The translations under genes and the position numbers were made by a program. A stretch of 41,888 nucleotides of DNA from Flavobacterium oncorhynchi (GTDB lineage Bacteria > Bacteroidota > Bacteroidia > Flavobacteriales > Flavobacteriaceae): assembly GCF_002217355.1 (NCBI RefSeq), contig NZ_MUHA01000004.1, forward strand, positions 105,977 to 147,864. The letters are read 5' to 3'. This document shows positions 28,398 to 36,395 of the stretch, piece by piece. Under the pieces are notes generated by a model that was not told the origin of the DNA, did no database searches, and saw only the letters and a program-made list of their open reading frames with translations. Within the stretch, counting starts at the first letter, position 1, and each line of letters opens with the position of its first letter.

Positions 28398-28648
28398 ATT
28401 AAATTTAAGATTATTTGTAGTTTTATTCGTTTTTAATTTTCTGTTTTTCTTTGCTAAAATATGTTTTTAAAATAAAATATTTTTCAAAAAGAAAATTATG
28501 TTTTCAGAAATAAGAAATATAATGGCTTATTTGGATTTGATTTTATAGTTGAAATCTCATTCATTACAAAAAATGATATTTCCCTACTCAACACCCAACA
28601 AATAAATTCTGATTTCGTATATTTGCCAACCAAACATTACAATTACTT

Positions 28649-29188
28649 ATGAGTCAAAAAGTATTACTTAATTCAAAAGAAGTTACTATCATACTCCATC
28701 GTTTGGCTTGTCAGTTAATCGAAAAACATCTTGATTTCTCTGAGACTATTTTAGTGGGAATTCAGCCAAGAGGTGTTTTTTTAGCGGAACGTTTAAAACA
28801 AATATTAGAAAACGAATATAAGGTTCCCGAAATTTCTTTGGGATATCTGGATATCACTTTTTTTAGAGATGATTTTCGTCGTACTGATAAACCACTCGAA
28901 GCCAATAAAACCCAAATCAATTTTATAGTCGAAAACAAAAAAGTCATTTTTATTGATGACGTTTTGTTTACCGGACGAAGCATTCGTTCTGCTTTAACGG
29001 CAATTCAATCTTTTGGAAGACCTTCAGAAATTGAATTACTAGTTTTAATTGACAGACGTTTTAGTCGTCATTTACCAATTCAACCCGATTATAGAGGTCG
29101 TCAAGTAGATGCTATTAATGGCGAAAAAGTGATAGTAAGCTGGAAAGAAAATGATGGTGAAGATGTTGTTCACTTAGTGACGAATTAA
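28649..29188 (+). CDS. pyrR: PyrR-like bifunctional pyrimidine regulator / uracil phosphoribosyltransferase
   Basis: This 179-residue type I phosphoribosyltransferase has the PRPP-binding loop VIFIDDVLFTGRS (99-111), a GIQPRGVFLAERL substrate loop and the C-terminal RGRQVDAINGEKVIV segment typical of PyrR. In Firmicutes PyrR binds pyr mRNA to control attenuation and has uracil phosphoribosyltransferase activity. Whether RNA regulation operates here is uncertain. It is followed after 106 bases by pyrB, which supports a pyrimidine role. Palindromic TTAATCGGTTAACCGATTAA repeats lie in the spacer. A TATATTTG motif at 28618-28625 could be its -7 box. Confidence 0.9.
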   Translation: MSQKVLLNSKEVTIILHRLACQLIEKHLDFSETILVGIQPRGVFLAERLKQILENEYKVPEISLGYLDITFFRDDFRRTDKPLEANKTQINFIVENKKVIFIDDVLFTGRSIRSALTAIQSFGRPSEIELLVLIDRRFSRHLPIQPDYRGRQVDAINGEKVIVSWKENDGEDVVHLVTN

Positions 29189-29190
29189 GT

Positions 29191-29265
29191 TTAATCGGTT
29201 AACCGATTAATTGTTTAATCGGTAGCAACGCCGATTAACCGATTAGAAAAAAAACGATTAAACAA
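29191..29265. repeat. Nested palindromic repeats between pyrR and pyrB
   Basis: TTAATCGGTTAACCGATTAA at 29191-29210 is a perfect 20-base palindrome. TTGTTTAATCGG follows at 29211-29222, with CCGATTAACCGATTA at 29231-29245 and CGATTAAACAA at 29255-29265. Alternative pairings are possible. The same sequence family recurs at 30763-30839. Confidence 0.65.
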
Positions 29266-29294
29266 TTCAACGAATAAACAAATAAACAATAAAA

Positions 29295-30221
29295 ATGAAA
29301 GAATTAAGCGTAAATCATTTATTAGGAATAAAATATATCAACGAGAATGATATTAACCTGATTTTTGAAACGGCAGATCATTTTAAAGAAGTCATTAATC
29401 GACCAATTAAAAAAGTTCCTTCATTACGAGATATTACCATTGCCAATATTTTCTTCGAAAACAGTACCAGAACCAAACTTTCGTTTGAATTAGCACAGAA
29501 ACGTTTATCTGCTGATGTCATCAGTTTTTCTGCAGCTCAATCATCTGTTAAAAAAGGTGAAACTTTAATTGATACTGTAAACAATATCCTTTCTATGAAA
29601 GTAGATATGGTTGTAATGCGCCACTCTAATCCTGGAGCGGCTTATTTTTTATCTAAAAATGTCAAAGCGAGTATTGTAAATGCTGGAGATGGTGCACACG
29701 AGCATCCAACTCAGGCTTTGTTAGACAGTTATTCTATCAGAGAAAAGCTGGGAGATGTTGCGGGAAAGAAAGTAGTAATTGTAGGTGATATTCTGCATTC
29801 AAGAGTTGCCTTATCCAACATATATGCTTTGCAAATGCAAGGTGCAGAAGTTAAAGTTTGCGGACCAAAAACATTGATTCCAAGATATATTGAATCACTT
29901 GGTGTTACGGTTGAACCAAATTTACGTAAAGCTTTAGAATGGTGCGACGTTGCGAATATGCTTCGCGTACAAAACGAACGTATGGATGTGAATTTTTTCC
30001 CATCAACACGTGAGTACGCACAACAATACGGAGTTGATAAACCGCTTTTGGATTCTCTTGGAAAAGAAATCGTAATCATGCACCCAGGACCAATCAATAG
30101 GGGAGTAGAGATTACATCTGAAGTGGCAGATTCTGATCATTCAGTGATCTTAAATCAGGTTGAAAATGGTGTAGCAATTAGAATGGCAGTTATTTATCTT
30201 TTGGCTTCTAAGATTCAATAG
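29295..30221 (+). CDS. pyrB: Aspartate carbamoyltransferase catalytic subunit
   Basis: This 308-residue cytoplasmic enzyme condenses carbamoyl phosphate with L-aspartate to carbamoyl-aspartate, the second step of de novo UMP synthesis. It shows the carbamoyl-phosphate motif FENSTRTKLSFE (STRT at 57-60), the HEHPTQALLDSYSI motif (HPTQ 137-140) and the C-terminal HPGPINRGVEI loop that contacts both substrates. The length matches the standard catalytic chain. No pyrI regulatory subunit follows. It lies after pyrR on the same strand and is probably coexpressed with it. Confidence 0.96.
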   Translation: MKELSVNHLLGIKYINENDINLIFETADHFKEVINRPIKKVPSLRDITIANIFFENSTRTKLSFELAQKRLSADVISFSAAQSSVKKGETLIDTVNNILSMKVDMVVMRHSNPGAAYFLSKNVKASIVNAGDGAHEHPTQALLDSYSIREKLGDVAGKKVVIVGDILHSRVALSNIYALQMQGAEVKVCGPKTLIPRYIESLGVTVEPNLRKALEWCDVANMLRVQNERMDVNFFPSTREYAQQYGVDKPLLDSLGKEIVIMHPGPINRGVEITSEVADSDHSVILNQVENGVAIRMAVIYLLASKIQ

Positions 30222-30256
30222 TTTTTGTTTCAAGTTTTGGAACGTGATTATCCGAA

Positions 30257-30338
30257 TGTCACCCTGAGCGAAGTCGAAGGGTTTTTATGTACAAAACGTG
30301 TTTTGCAAACAAGGGCTTCGACTTTGCTCAGCCTGACA
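30257..30338. repeat. Intergenic inverted repeat of the CCTGAGCGAAGTCGAAGG family (copy 1)
   Basis: The left arm at 30257-30280 (CACCCTGAGCGAAGTCGAAG) and the right arm at 30313-30338 (CTTCGACTTTGCTCAG) pair with few mismatches. The centre has its own small ACAAAACGTGTTTT palindrome. It lies between pyrB and the next gene. A second copy is at 31829-31894. Confidence 0.75.
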
Positions 30339-30428
30339 AAGTTGAGACAAACTTGAAACTTGAAACCCGAAACTTAGAAAAACTTCGTAACTTAGCTCAT
30401 CGAAAAATATTAGCGCATAAATTATAAA

Positions 30429-30761
30429 ATGAAAGTAGATCAAAAAGGACATACCGTTACAATAAAAAATACACAGGGTGATTTTAATGGCTTTGTAGAA
30501 AAAGTAACGCAGCAATTTAAAACCTTTGAAAAGCATAATGTTATAATCGATCTGTTATCAGATTCTGAACTTTCAGAAAATGATTTGAAACTTTTTTTAC
30601 CTCTTGCTAAATCTCAAAAAAAAGTAAAAAAATCATTTGTAATTGTAGTTTCTGATCTTGATTTTAATGCCGTTTCAGATAAATTAGTTGTTGTGCCTTC
30701 ACTTTTAGAAGCGCACGATATTATCGAAATGGAAGAAATTGAAAGAGACTTAGGATTTTAA
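30429..30761 (+). CDS. Small STAS-like cytosolic protein next to RNase Z
   Basis: This 110-residue soluble protein is made of alternating beta strands and helices (HTVTIKNTQGDFNGFVEKV, then NVIIDLLSD and KSFVIVVSDLDF). It resembles a STAS or anti-sigma-antagonist fold, but I see no conserved phosphorylatable serine motif. Related Bacteroidota proteins are often labelled ribonuclease Z only because they precede that gene; this one has no metal-binding histidines. It ends 104 bases before RNase Z on the same strand, with a palindromic repeat between. The function is unknown. The conserved neighbourhood would suggest a link to tRNA 3' processing. Confidence 0.75.
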   Translation: MKVDQKGHTVTIKNTQGDFNGFVEKVTQQFKTFEKHNVIIDLLSDSELSENDLKLFLPLAKSQKKVKKSFVIVVSDLDFNAVSDKLVVVPSLLEAHDIIEMEEIERDLGF

Positions 30762-30762
30762 A

Positions 30763-30839
30763 GAATCGGTTAATCGTTGATTTGTTTAACTGTTTAATCG
30801 ATAAGTTTTTGATTATAATTTAACGCGATTAAACGATTC
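30763..30839. repeat. Inverted repeat of the AATCGGTTAATCG family before RNase Z
   Basis: GAATCGGTTAATCG at 30763-30776 pairs imperfectly with CGATTAAACGATTC at 30826-30839, with further TTTAATCG pieces between. It is related to the palindromes in the pyrR-pyrB spacer. Confidence 0.55.
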
Positions 30840-30864
30840 ACCAAATAAACGAATAAACATTAAA

Positions 30865-31770
30865 TTGAAGTTAACTATACTTGGCTGTTATGCCGCAACT
30901 CCTAGAACACTTACTAATCCAACTTCGCAGGTTTTAGAAATCAAGAATCGTTTGTTTTTGATTGATTGCGGAGAAGGAACTCAGGTACAGCTTCGAAAAA
31001 ACAAGATTAAATTCTCGAAAATTAATCACATCTTTATTTCCCATCTTCACGGAGATCATCTTTATGGATTAATTGGAACGATTTCAACTTTTTCTCTTCT
31101 GGGAAGAACGACCGATTTACATATTTATGGGCCAAAAGGAATTAAAGAATTAATTCTTCTTCAATTGAAGCTGACAGAATCTTGGACTACTTATAGCTTA
31201 TTTTTTCATGAATTGGAGTCGAAGAAAAGTGAAGTAATTTTTGAAGACACAAAAGTTATCGTTAAAACTATTCCGCTTAAACATCGTGTTTATACTAATG
31301 GATTCTTGTTTCAGGAAAAACCGGGAGAAAGAAAATTAAATATAGAAGCAGTTCAGCACTATAATATCCATGTTGCTTATTATCAAAAAATAAAAAACGG
31401 CGGTGATGTTAAGCTTGATGATGGAACTATAATAGAAAACGAAAAATTATCGTTTGACCCAATTCCGTCAATGAGTTATGCGTTTTGTTCTGATACCGTT
31501 TATAACGAAGATATAATTCCGATTATTGAGAATGTTGATGTTTTATATCATGAATCTACTTTTTTAGAATCTGAAGCTCCTTTGGCATTAAAAACACTTC
31601 ATTCAACTGCAAAAGAAGCGGCACAAATTGCATTAAAAGCAAATGTAAAACAATTGGTTTTAGGGCATTATTCTACACGATACGACGGAATTGAACGTTT
31701 TAAACAAGAGGCGGAATCCGTTTTTCCTAATGTTCTTTTAGGAGATGACGGATTGAGTTTTGAATTTTGA
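30865..31770 (+). CDS. rnz: Ribonuclease Z (tRNA 3' endonuclease)
   Basis: This 301-residue metallo-beta-lactamase-fold enzyme cleaves tRNA precursors after the discriminator base. The zinc motif HLHGDH is at 60-65 in IFISHLHGDHLYGLIG. Further ligands lie in the loop with YAFCSDTVYNEDI, YHESTFL and LVLGHYSTRYDG. The FLIDCGEGTQVQLRK segment is typical of the short (bacterial) form. The start is TTG at 30865, giving MKLTILGCYAATPRTLTNP, which aligns with the usual N-terminus; no ATG lies in frame nearby. A noncanonical start may lower translation. It is downstream of the STAS-like gene. Confidence 0.94.
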   Translation: MKLTILGCYAATPRTLTNPTSQVLEIKNRLFLIDCGEGTQVQLRKNKIKFSKINHIFISHLHGDHLYGLIGTISTFSLLGRTTDLHIYGPKGIKELILLQLKLTESWTTYSLFFHELESKKSEVIFEDTKVIVKTIPLKHRVYTNGFLFQEKPGERKLNIEAVQHYNIHVAYYQKIKNGGDVKLDDGTIIENEKLSFDPIPSMSYAFCSDTVYNEDIIPIIENVDVLYHESTFLESEAPLALKTLHSTAKEAAQIALKANVKQLVLGHYSTRYDGIERFKQEAESVFPNVLLGDDGLSFEF

Positions 31771-31828
31771 TTTAGAAAGGGGTAAAGATGCAGAATGCAA
31801 AGTGACAAAGGTTACTTTAATATACGTA

Positions 31829-31894
31829 TGTCGCCCTGAGCGAAGTCGATGGGCTTTTGAGACAAGAAGGGCTTCGACTTAGCTCAGTCTGACA
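31829..31894. repeat. Intergenic inverted repeat of the CCTGAGCGAAGTCGAAGG family (copy 2)
   Basis: The left arm at 31829-31854 (GCCCTGAGCGAAGTCGATGG) pairs with 31869-31894 (GGGCTTCGACTTAGCTCAG). It lies between rnz and pdxH, and its right flank (ACAAACTTGAAACTTGAAAC) resembles the flank of copy 1. Confidence 0.75.
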
Positions 31895-31934
31895 AACTTG
31901 AAACTTGAAACAAAATAAACTAAAATCAACAATC

Positions 31935-32579
31935 ATGAACGATTTAAGCAATTATAGAAAATCTTACGAGAAAAGTGAATTATTAGAAACTAATATTCCT
32001 GAAGATCCAATTAATCTTTTTAACAGATGGTTTCATGAAGTTGAAGATTTTGGCGGAAGCGGAGAAGTCAATGCCATGACAGTTTCTACAATTGGATTAG
32101 ACGGATTTCCTAAATCTCGTGTGGTTTTATTAAAGAAATTCTCAGAAGAAGGTTTTATCTTTTATACCAATTATAATTCTGAGAAAGGAAAGGCTATAGA
32201 AGCCAATCCTAATGTTTGTTTGTCTTTCTTTTGGCAGGAAATGGAACGTCAGGTAATTATTAAAGGAATTGCCCAAAAAACGTCTGAAAATATTTCTGAC
32301 GGCTATTTTGATTCTCGTCCTGATGGGAGTAAGTTAGGAGCGATTGTTTCTAATCAGAGTGAAGTGATTCCGTCTAGAACTTTCTTAGAAGAAAATCTAA
32401 AAAAGCTGGAACATGAATTTGAAGGAAAACCTATTCCAAGACCTGAAAATTGGGGAGGTTATTTAGTAACCCCTCTTCAGGTAGAATTTTGGCAGGGAAG
32501 ACCAAATAGACTTCACGACCGCATTCGTTATACAAGCCAATCTGATTTCTCATGGAAGATTGAGCGCCTCTCTTCTTAA
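31935..32579 (+). CDS. pdxH: Pyridoxamine 5'-phosphate oxidase
   Basis: This 214-residue FMN enzyme oxidises pyridoxine or pyridoxamine 5'-phosphate to pyridoxal 5'-phosphate. Landmarks are NAMTVSTIGLDGFPKSRVVLLK (FMN site), GFIFYTNYNSEKG, FFWQEMERQVIIKG, SVxSxQS-like IVSNQSEVIPSR and the C-terminal VEFWQGRPNRLHDR signature. The length is close to E. coli PdxH. I chose ATG 31935 (MNDLSNYRKSY). The TTG 30 bases upstream is in frame but lies at the edge of an intergenic repeat and adds a non-conserved stretch. It is monocistronic by its spacing. Confidence 0.95.
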   Translation: MNDLSNYRKSYEKSELLETNIPEDPINLFNRWFHEVEDFGGSGEVNAMTVSTIGLDGFPKSRVVLLKKFSEEGFIFYTNYNSEKGKAIEANPNVCLSFFWQEMERQVIIKGIAQKTSENISDGYFDSRPDGSKLGAIVSNQSEVIPSRTFLEENLKKLEHEFEGKPIPRPENWGGYLVTPLQVEFWQGRPNRLHDRIRYTSQSDFSWKIERLSS

Positions 32580-32615
32580 TTTGTAAGATTTTTACTTTTA
32601 TTTAAAAATATTTTA

Positions 32616-32665
32616 TGTAGTTTGTCGATTTTTTTTGTAGTTTACCGATAAATTAAATACGTTTG
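32616..32665 (+). promoter_or_regulatory. Promoter with overlapping direct repeats upstream of the CAP gene
   Basis: TTTG at 32634-32637 and TACGTTTG at 32658-32665 are 20 bases apart, a good Bacteroidota -33/-7 pair. Two 15-base near-identical direct repeats, TGTAGTTTGTCGATT (32616) and TGTAGTTTACCGATA (32636), with a 20-base period, overlap the -33 region and could bind a regulator. Confidence 0.5.
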
Positions 32666-32748
32666 ATATAGAAATGTAAAAAGATTGTCACATAATTATT
32701 TAAGGTTTTTGCCCCAACATTTACTTTAAAACTAAACTACTAAAGATT

Positions 32749-33252
32749 ATGAAAAAAGTTATGTGCGCCATGCTGTTCATTGTGATTTCGATCACAATGA
32801 ACTCATGCTCGGCAGAAGTCGCAGAAGGTACGGAAAGTACTGGGGGTACAGAAAAATTAATTACAGACTACAGCTACAATGCGTCTGAATTAGAAACAAT
32901 GCAATTAATAAACGATTACCGGAAAAGTATTGGTTTGAATGCATTGGAAAAAATTAATCATATCTCTTATGAATGTGAAGTTCATAATAAATATATGATT
33001 GATAACAACCTCGTAAATCACAATGATTTTGTTTTGAGGTCTAAAAACATTGAAAGTGTTCTAGGCGCCAAAAGGGTTGGAGAAAATGTTGCTTATAACT
33101 ATAAAACTTCTGAAGCAGCTGTGAGAGCTTGGCTGGACAGTCCGGGACACAAAGAAAATATCGAAGGAAATTATACTCATTTTGGTATTTCAATATCTAC
33201 TGATCCCACAACAGGAAAAAAATATTATACTAATATATTTGCAAAAATTTAA
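32749..33252 (+). CDS. CAP/SCP-domain lipoprotein
   Basis: This 167-residue lipoprotein has a signal peptide ending SITMNSC with the lipidated Cys20, then a low-complexity Glu/Thr/Gly linker (21-36) and a CAP domain (45-167). The domain shows ETMQLINDYRKSIGLNAL, YECEVHNKYM (H79), GENVA (E112), WLDSPGHKENI (H134) and HFGIS (H144), the cavity residues of the SCP/PR-1 family. Bacterial CAP proteins are extracytoplasmic and of uncertain function; cell-wall or stress roles have been proposed. A perfect 12-bp inverted repeat with a TTCG loop lies inside its signal sequence (32775-32802). It ends in a strong terminator and stands alone. Confidence 0.88.
   Translation: MKKVMCAMLFIVISITMNSCSAEVAEGTESTGGTEKLITDYSYNASELETMQLINDYRKSIGLNALEKINHISYECEVHNKYMIDNNLVNHNDFVLRSKNIESVLGAKRVGENVAYNYKTSEAAVRAWLDSPGHKENIEGNYTHFGISISTDPTTGKKYYTNIFAKI
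32775..32802 (+). other. Perfect hairpin inside the signal-peptide codons of the CAP gene
   Basis: GTTCATTGTGAT at 32775-32786 and ATCACAATGAAC at 32791-32802 form a 12-bp perfect stem around TTCG. It spans codons 9-18 of the CAP lipoprotein gene, within reach of an initiating ribosome. Confidence 0.6.
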
Positions 33253-33280
33253 AAAACTTTCAAATTGGTTGGTTAGTTTT

Positions 33281-33313
33281 CGTTGTAATTCCTGAGTTAC
33301 AACGTTTTTTTTT
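33281..33313 (+). terminator. Terminator of the CAP gene
   Basis: CGTTGTAA at 33281-33288 and TTACAACG at 33297-33304 form an 8-bp stem followed by nine T. Confidence 0.85.
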
Positions 33314-33315
33314 GT

Positions 33316-33350
33316 AAAAAAAAAGCTGTCTATAACTAGACAGCTTTTTT
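33316..33350. terminator. Bidirectional terminator between the CAP gene and the OmpA-family gene
   Basis: AGCTGTCTA at 33324-33332 and TAGACAGCT at 33337-33345 pair around TAAC, with A9 on the left and T6 on the right. It ends the minus-strand type IX secretion cluster 22 bases after the OmpA-family stop and backs up the plus-strand terminator. Confidence 0.88.
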
Positions 33351-33372
33351 GATATAATATATTTTGGGAGTA

Positions 33373-35307
33373 TTACAATCCAACTATAATGAACTCACTT
33401 CGTCTGTTCATTTGGTGTTCTTCTTCAGTACATGGTACACCATCAGAACATTTGTTTACGAGCTGTGTTTCTCCATAACCTTTTCCAGTCAGACGATTTT
33501 TAGCTACGCCATTTTTAATAAGCCAAGCAATGGTTGATTTTGCTCTTCGGTCAGATAAAGCTTCATTGTATTGATGAGTTGCTCTACTGTCTGTATGTGA
33601 ACGAATATCTAACTTCATAGTTGGATTTTGATTCAATACATCTAATATTTTTTCTAAGTCTAAAGCAGCTTCAACGCGAATGTTTGATTTGTCAAGGTCA
33701 AAATAAATCATTTTTATTCCGAAGCATTTTCCTAAATCATCTCCAATAGCAACTTTACAAATGATTTTATCTAAAGCAATTGGCAGATCCGTTTTTCCGC
33801 TTACTTTTCCAATGTTAACCATTACTTCTTTAGTTGCATAATCTGTTTTTACAGCTCTCACATTATATGATTTGCCACATTCAACGGCAAAACTGTATTT
33901 TCCTTCGGCATTTGAAATGGTGGTATTTACAATAACCTGCTGGCTGTCATATAATGTAAGTTTTGTTCCAGGCAGTATTATGCCGCTTTCAGCATCTGTA
34001 ATTACACCAGTTAATTCCTGCAGACATTTTAGTCTTCTAGTTTCTAGAAATTTATAAATATCATCAGAACCGTGTCCGCCGGCTTTATTTGAGCTGAAAT
34101 ATCCTCTTCTGGTTGCTGGATCAATAATATAGGCGAAATCATCATTAGGCGAATTTACATCAGCACCTAGGTTCTGAATATCACTTACGGTTCCATTATC
34201 CTGCAATTGTCCCACAAATACATCAAGTCCGCCAAGTCCCGGATGCCCGTCAGAAGCAAAATAAATTTCATTTTCACTGGTTACATAAGGAAATGTTTCT
34301 TTTCCTTCGGTATTAATTGATTTTCCTAAATTTTCAGGAGTGCCATAACCGCCGTTGCTGTTGATACTTACTTTGTAAATGTCAGATTGTCCAATTGTTC
34401 CCGGCATATCAGACGCAAAGTAGAGTGTTTTTTCATCAGGACTTAAAGCAGGATGGGCAGTGCTAAAACTGTCACTTGTAAAAGGAAGAGCAGTTATATT
34501 GGTCCATTTTCCGTTTTCAAGTGTGGCTTTGTAAATTTTGATTAGAGTAACTTTGTTATCATCTTTTCCTTTTTTGCCGTCAATAAAATTGTTTCTGGTA
34601 AAATAAACGGTCTTTCCGTCTTTAGTAAATGCTGGAGACGATTCGTGAAATTTTGTATTTATCGCTGTTTTTATTTTATTCACCTTAGTCGAACTTCCGC
34701 TTTCGGCATCAATATCTGCATTGTAGATGTTAGTAAAATATTCGCCTGTCCATTTGTGCTTTCTCTGGCTGAAATTACCAGTATCTCTTGCTGATGCAAA
34801 ATAGATTTTGTTGTCATACACAAAACTTCCGTAGTCAGAATATTTAGAGTTGATTCCGGCATCTTCAATTTTATAGCGCCCCGAGTTTAATTTAATTTGA
34901 TCGAGATAGTTTACATCTTCTTTGTAAAGTTTACCTCTAGAATCATTTTTGTATTTGGTGTTAAACTCGTTGAGAACTTTATCAGCTTTGGCAAGCTGTC
35001 CAGTTGATTTTAAAGATTGTGCATATCTGTAAAAATATTCGGCCTCTGGAGACGGATTCATTGCAAAGAGTTCTCCGTACCATTTGGCAGCACCTTCAAA
35101 TTCAGAATTGAAGTAATATGAGTTTCCGAGTTTTTTAAATAAATCCTCAGACTTATATCCTTTTTCGGCCACCCTTTCATAGGTTTTAATGGCGTCAACA
35201 TAAGCATATCCATCGTATTTTTTATCACCTGAATTAACCTTTGACTGCTGTGAATAGCCGTAAAAAAAATTTAATAGTATTAAGCAAAGGAGCGTATAAT
35301 TTTTCAT
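33373..35307 (-). CDS. PorE-like OmpA-family protein (TPR, beta-propeller, CRD, OmpA domains)
   Basis: This 644-residue periplasmic, peptidoglycan-binding protein has a signal peptide ending near FFYGYSQ (residue 20). TPR-like repeats span about 30-125. A PD40-type beta-propeller spans about 150-415, with blades such as SPAFTKDGKTVYFTRN, HPALSPDEKTLYFASD and GYFSSNKAGGHGSDDIY. A carboxypeptidase-regulatory domain (LTGVITDAESGIILPGT) occupies about 420-500. A C-terminal OmpA domain occupies about 525-644, with IYFDLDKSNIR, IRSHTDSRATHQYN and LSDRRAKSTIAWL. This is the domain order of PorE of the type IX secretion system. It ends the cluster after the PorP/SprF-like gene (11-base gap), so it probably anchors that outer-membrane complex to peptidoglycan. 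It may be a cluster-specific paralogue, not the core PorE. Confidence 0.9.
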   Translation of the reverse strand: MKNYTLLCLILLNFFYGYSQQSKVNSGDKKYDGYAYVDAIKTYERVAEKGYKSEDLFKKLGNSYYFNSEFEGAAKWYGELFAMNPSPEAEYFYRYAQSLKSTGQLAKADKVLNEFNTKYKNDSRGKLYKEDVNYLDQIKLNSGRYKIEDAGINSKYSDYGSFVYDNKIYFASARDTGNFSQRKHKWTGEYFTNIYNADIDAESGSSTKVNKIKTAINTKFHESSPAFTKDGKTVYFTRNNFIDGKKGKDDNKVTLIKIYKATLENGKWTNITALPFTSDSFSTAHPALSPDEKTLYFASDMPGTIGQSDIYKVSINSNGGYGTPENLGKSINTEGKETFPYVTSENEIYFASDGHPGLGGLDVFVGQLQDNGTVSDIQNLGADVNSPNDDFAYIIDPATRRGYFSSNKAGGHGSDDIYKFLETRRLKCLQELTGVITDAESGIILPGTKLTLYDSQQVIVNTTISNAEGKYSFAVECGKSYNVRAVKTDYATKEVMVNIGKVSGKTDLPIALDKIICKVAIGDDLGKCFGIKMIYFDLDKSNIRVEAALDLEKILDVLNQNPTMKLDIRSHTDSRATHQYNEALSDRRAKSTIAWLIKNGVAKNRLTGKGYGETQLVNKCSDGVPCTEEEHQMNRRSEFIIVGL

Positions 35308-35318
35308 AATAATAAGTT

Positions 35319-36236
35319 TTAGAAGAAACGAGGAGTTGTCATTTTACCATTTTTCTTGAAGAATTCATATCGCAGGAATATCTCATGAGATCCTGAGTTG
35401 TAATTATTTAAGTTTGTTGTTTCTCGGTCGTAACCGTAACCTAAATAAAGTCCGTCTGTGATTTGAAATCCAACCATTGCACTTAAAGAGGCACTCCATC
35501 TATAAGCTGCTCCAACTACAAATTTTTCAAAAAACATAAAGTTAGCAGAAATATCAACTTGTAGAGGTGCTCCTTCGACCATTTTGGTAAGTACTGCAGG
35601 TTTGAATTTGATGTATTGTAATTTATCAAGATCAAATACATAACCGGCCATTAAATAATAATTGATTTTGTCTTTATAAATGGCTACATCATTATCATCA
35701 TAGCGATTGGTTTCGATGAAATTTGGAACTGATAAGCCAATATAAGCTTTATCTGAATGCCAGTAAACACCTGCTCCAATATTTGGTGAAAATTTATTTC
35801 TAAGGTCTTGAAACTGTGGGTCACCTTGATCTTCAGGGTTTAGTTTGTTAACATCTAAATTGAATAAATTAGCTGTTCCTTTAATTCCAAAAGAGAGTTT
35901 AAAATCTGGTGAAGTTTGTATTGAATATGATAGATCGGCAGAGATGTTGTTCTCGTTTGTTGGACCTATTTTATCATTTACCAGCGAAAGCCCTATACCC
36001 AAATTACTATTGTTTATTGGTGTGTTGATAGAGAAACTGCTGGTTTCTGGTGCTCCGTCTAATCCAACCCATTGGGTGCGGTACAGACCAAAAACACTTA
36101 GAGCTCCGCGAGATCCCGCGTAAGCAGGATTTATATTTATCGCATTGTACATATACTGTGTATACTGTGCATCCTGCTGTGCATAACCTGTTAAGGCTAT
36201 AGACATAATGACGAAGAAAAATAATTTTGTTCTCAT
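35319..36236 (-). CDS. PorP/SprF-family outer-membrane protein (type IX secretion)
   Basis: This 305-residue beta-barrel protein has a signal peptide (MRTKLFFFVIMSIALTGYAQ) and then the family start QDAQYTQYMYNAININPAYAG. Further landmarks are LYRTQWVGLDGAPETSSF, the alternating strands, and the C-terminal LYLGYGYDRETTNLNNYNSG and SHEIFLRYEF. In F. johnsoniae SprF is needed to secrete the giant adhesin SprB encoded next to it, and each type-B-CTD substrate tends to have its own SprF-like partner. Here it directly follows a giant CHU_C-domain protein, so I infer that it is the dedicated secretion or attachment partner of that protein. A hairpin in the 159-base gap separates the two. Confidence 0.93.
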   Translation of the reverse strand: MRTKLFFFVIMSIALTGYAQQDAQYTQYMYNAININPAYAGSRGALSVFGLYRTQWVGLDGAPETSSFSINTPINNSNLGIGLSLVNDKIGPTNENNISADLSYSIQTSPDFKLSFGIKGTANLFNLDVNKLNPEDQGDPQFQDLRNKFSPNIGAGVYWHSDKAYIGLSVPNFIETNRYDDNDVAIYKDKINYYLMAGYVFDLDKLQYIKFKPAVLTKMVEGAPLQVDISANFMFFEKFVVGAAYRWSASLSAMVGFQITDGLYLGYGYDRETTNLNNYNSGSHEIFLRYEFFKKNGKMTTPRFF

Positions 36237-36352
36237 AGTAGATGTGTATTATTTAGTTATTACCTACTAACTTTTTAATTCTGTAAAAAGGCCGAAAAGT
36301 TAGTATGAATCTTTATTCAAAAATAAGTATTTTTTTTACAAATTATTATTTA

Positions 36353-36385
36353 ATGCGCTATATGTTAATTGTTTATATAGCGCAT
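36353..36385. other. Stem-loop between the adhesin gene and the sprF-like gene
   Basis: ATGCGCTATAT at 36353-36363 and ATATAGCGCAT at 36375-36385 form an 11-bp perfect stem with an 11-base loop. The T run lies on the plus-strand side, so for the minus-strand transcript it is not a classic terminator. It may set the ratio of adhesin to SprF-like mRNA. Confidence 0.55.
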
Positions 36386-36395
36386 TTTTTTGTTT

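Noticed and set aside
31905..31934. TTG start for pdxH
   Set aside because: It falls in the flank of an intergenic repeat and adds non-conserved residues before the normal N-terminus.
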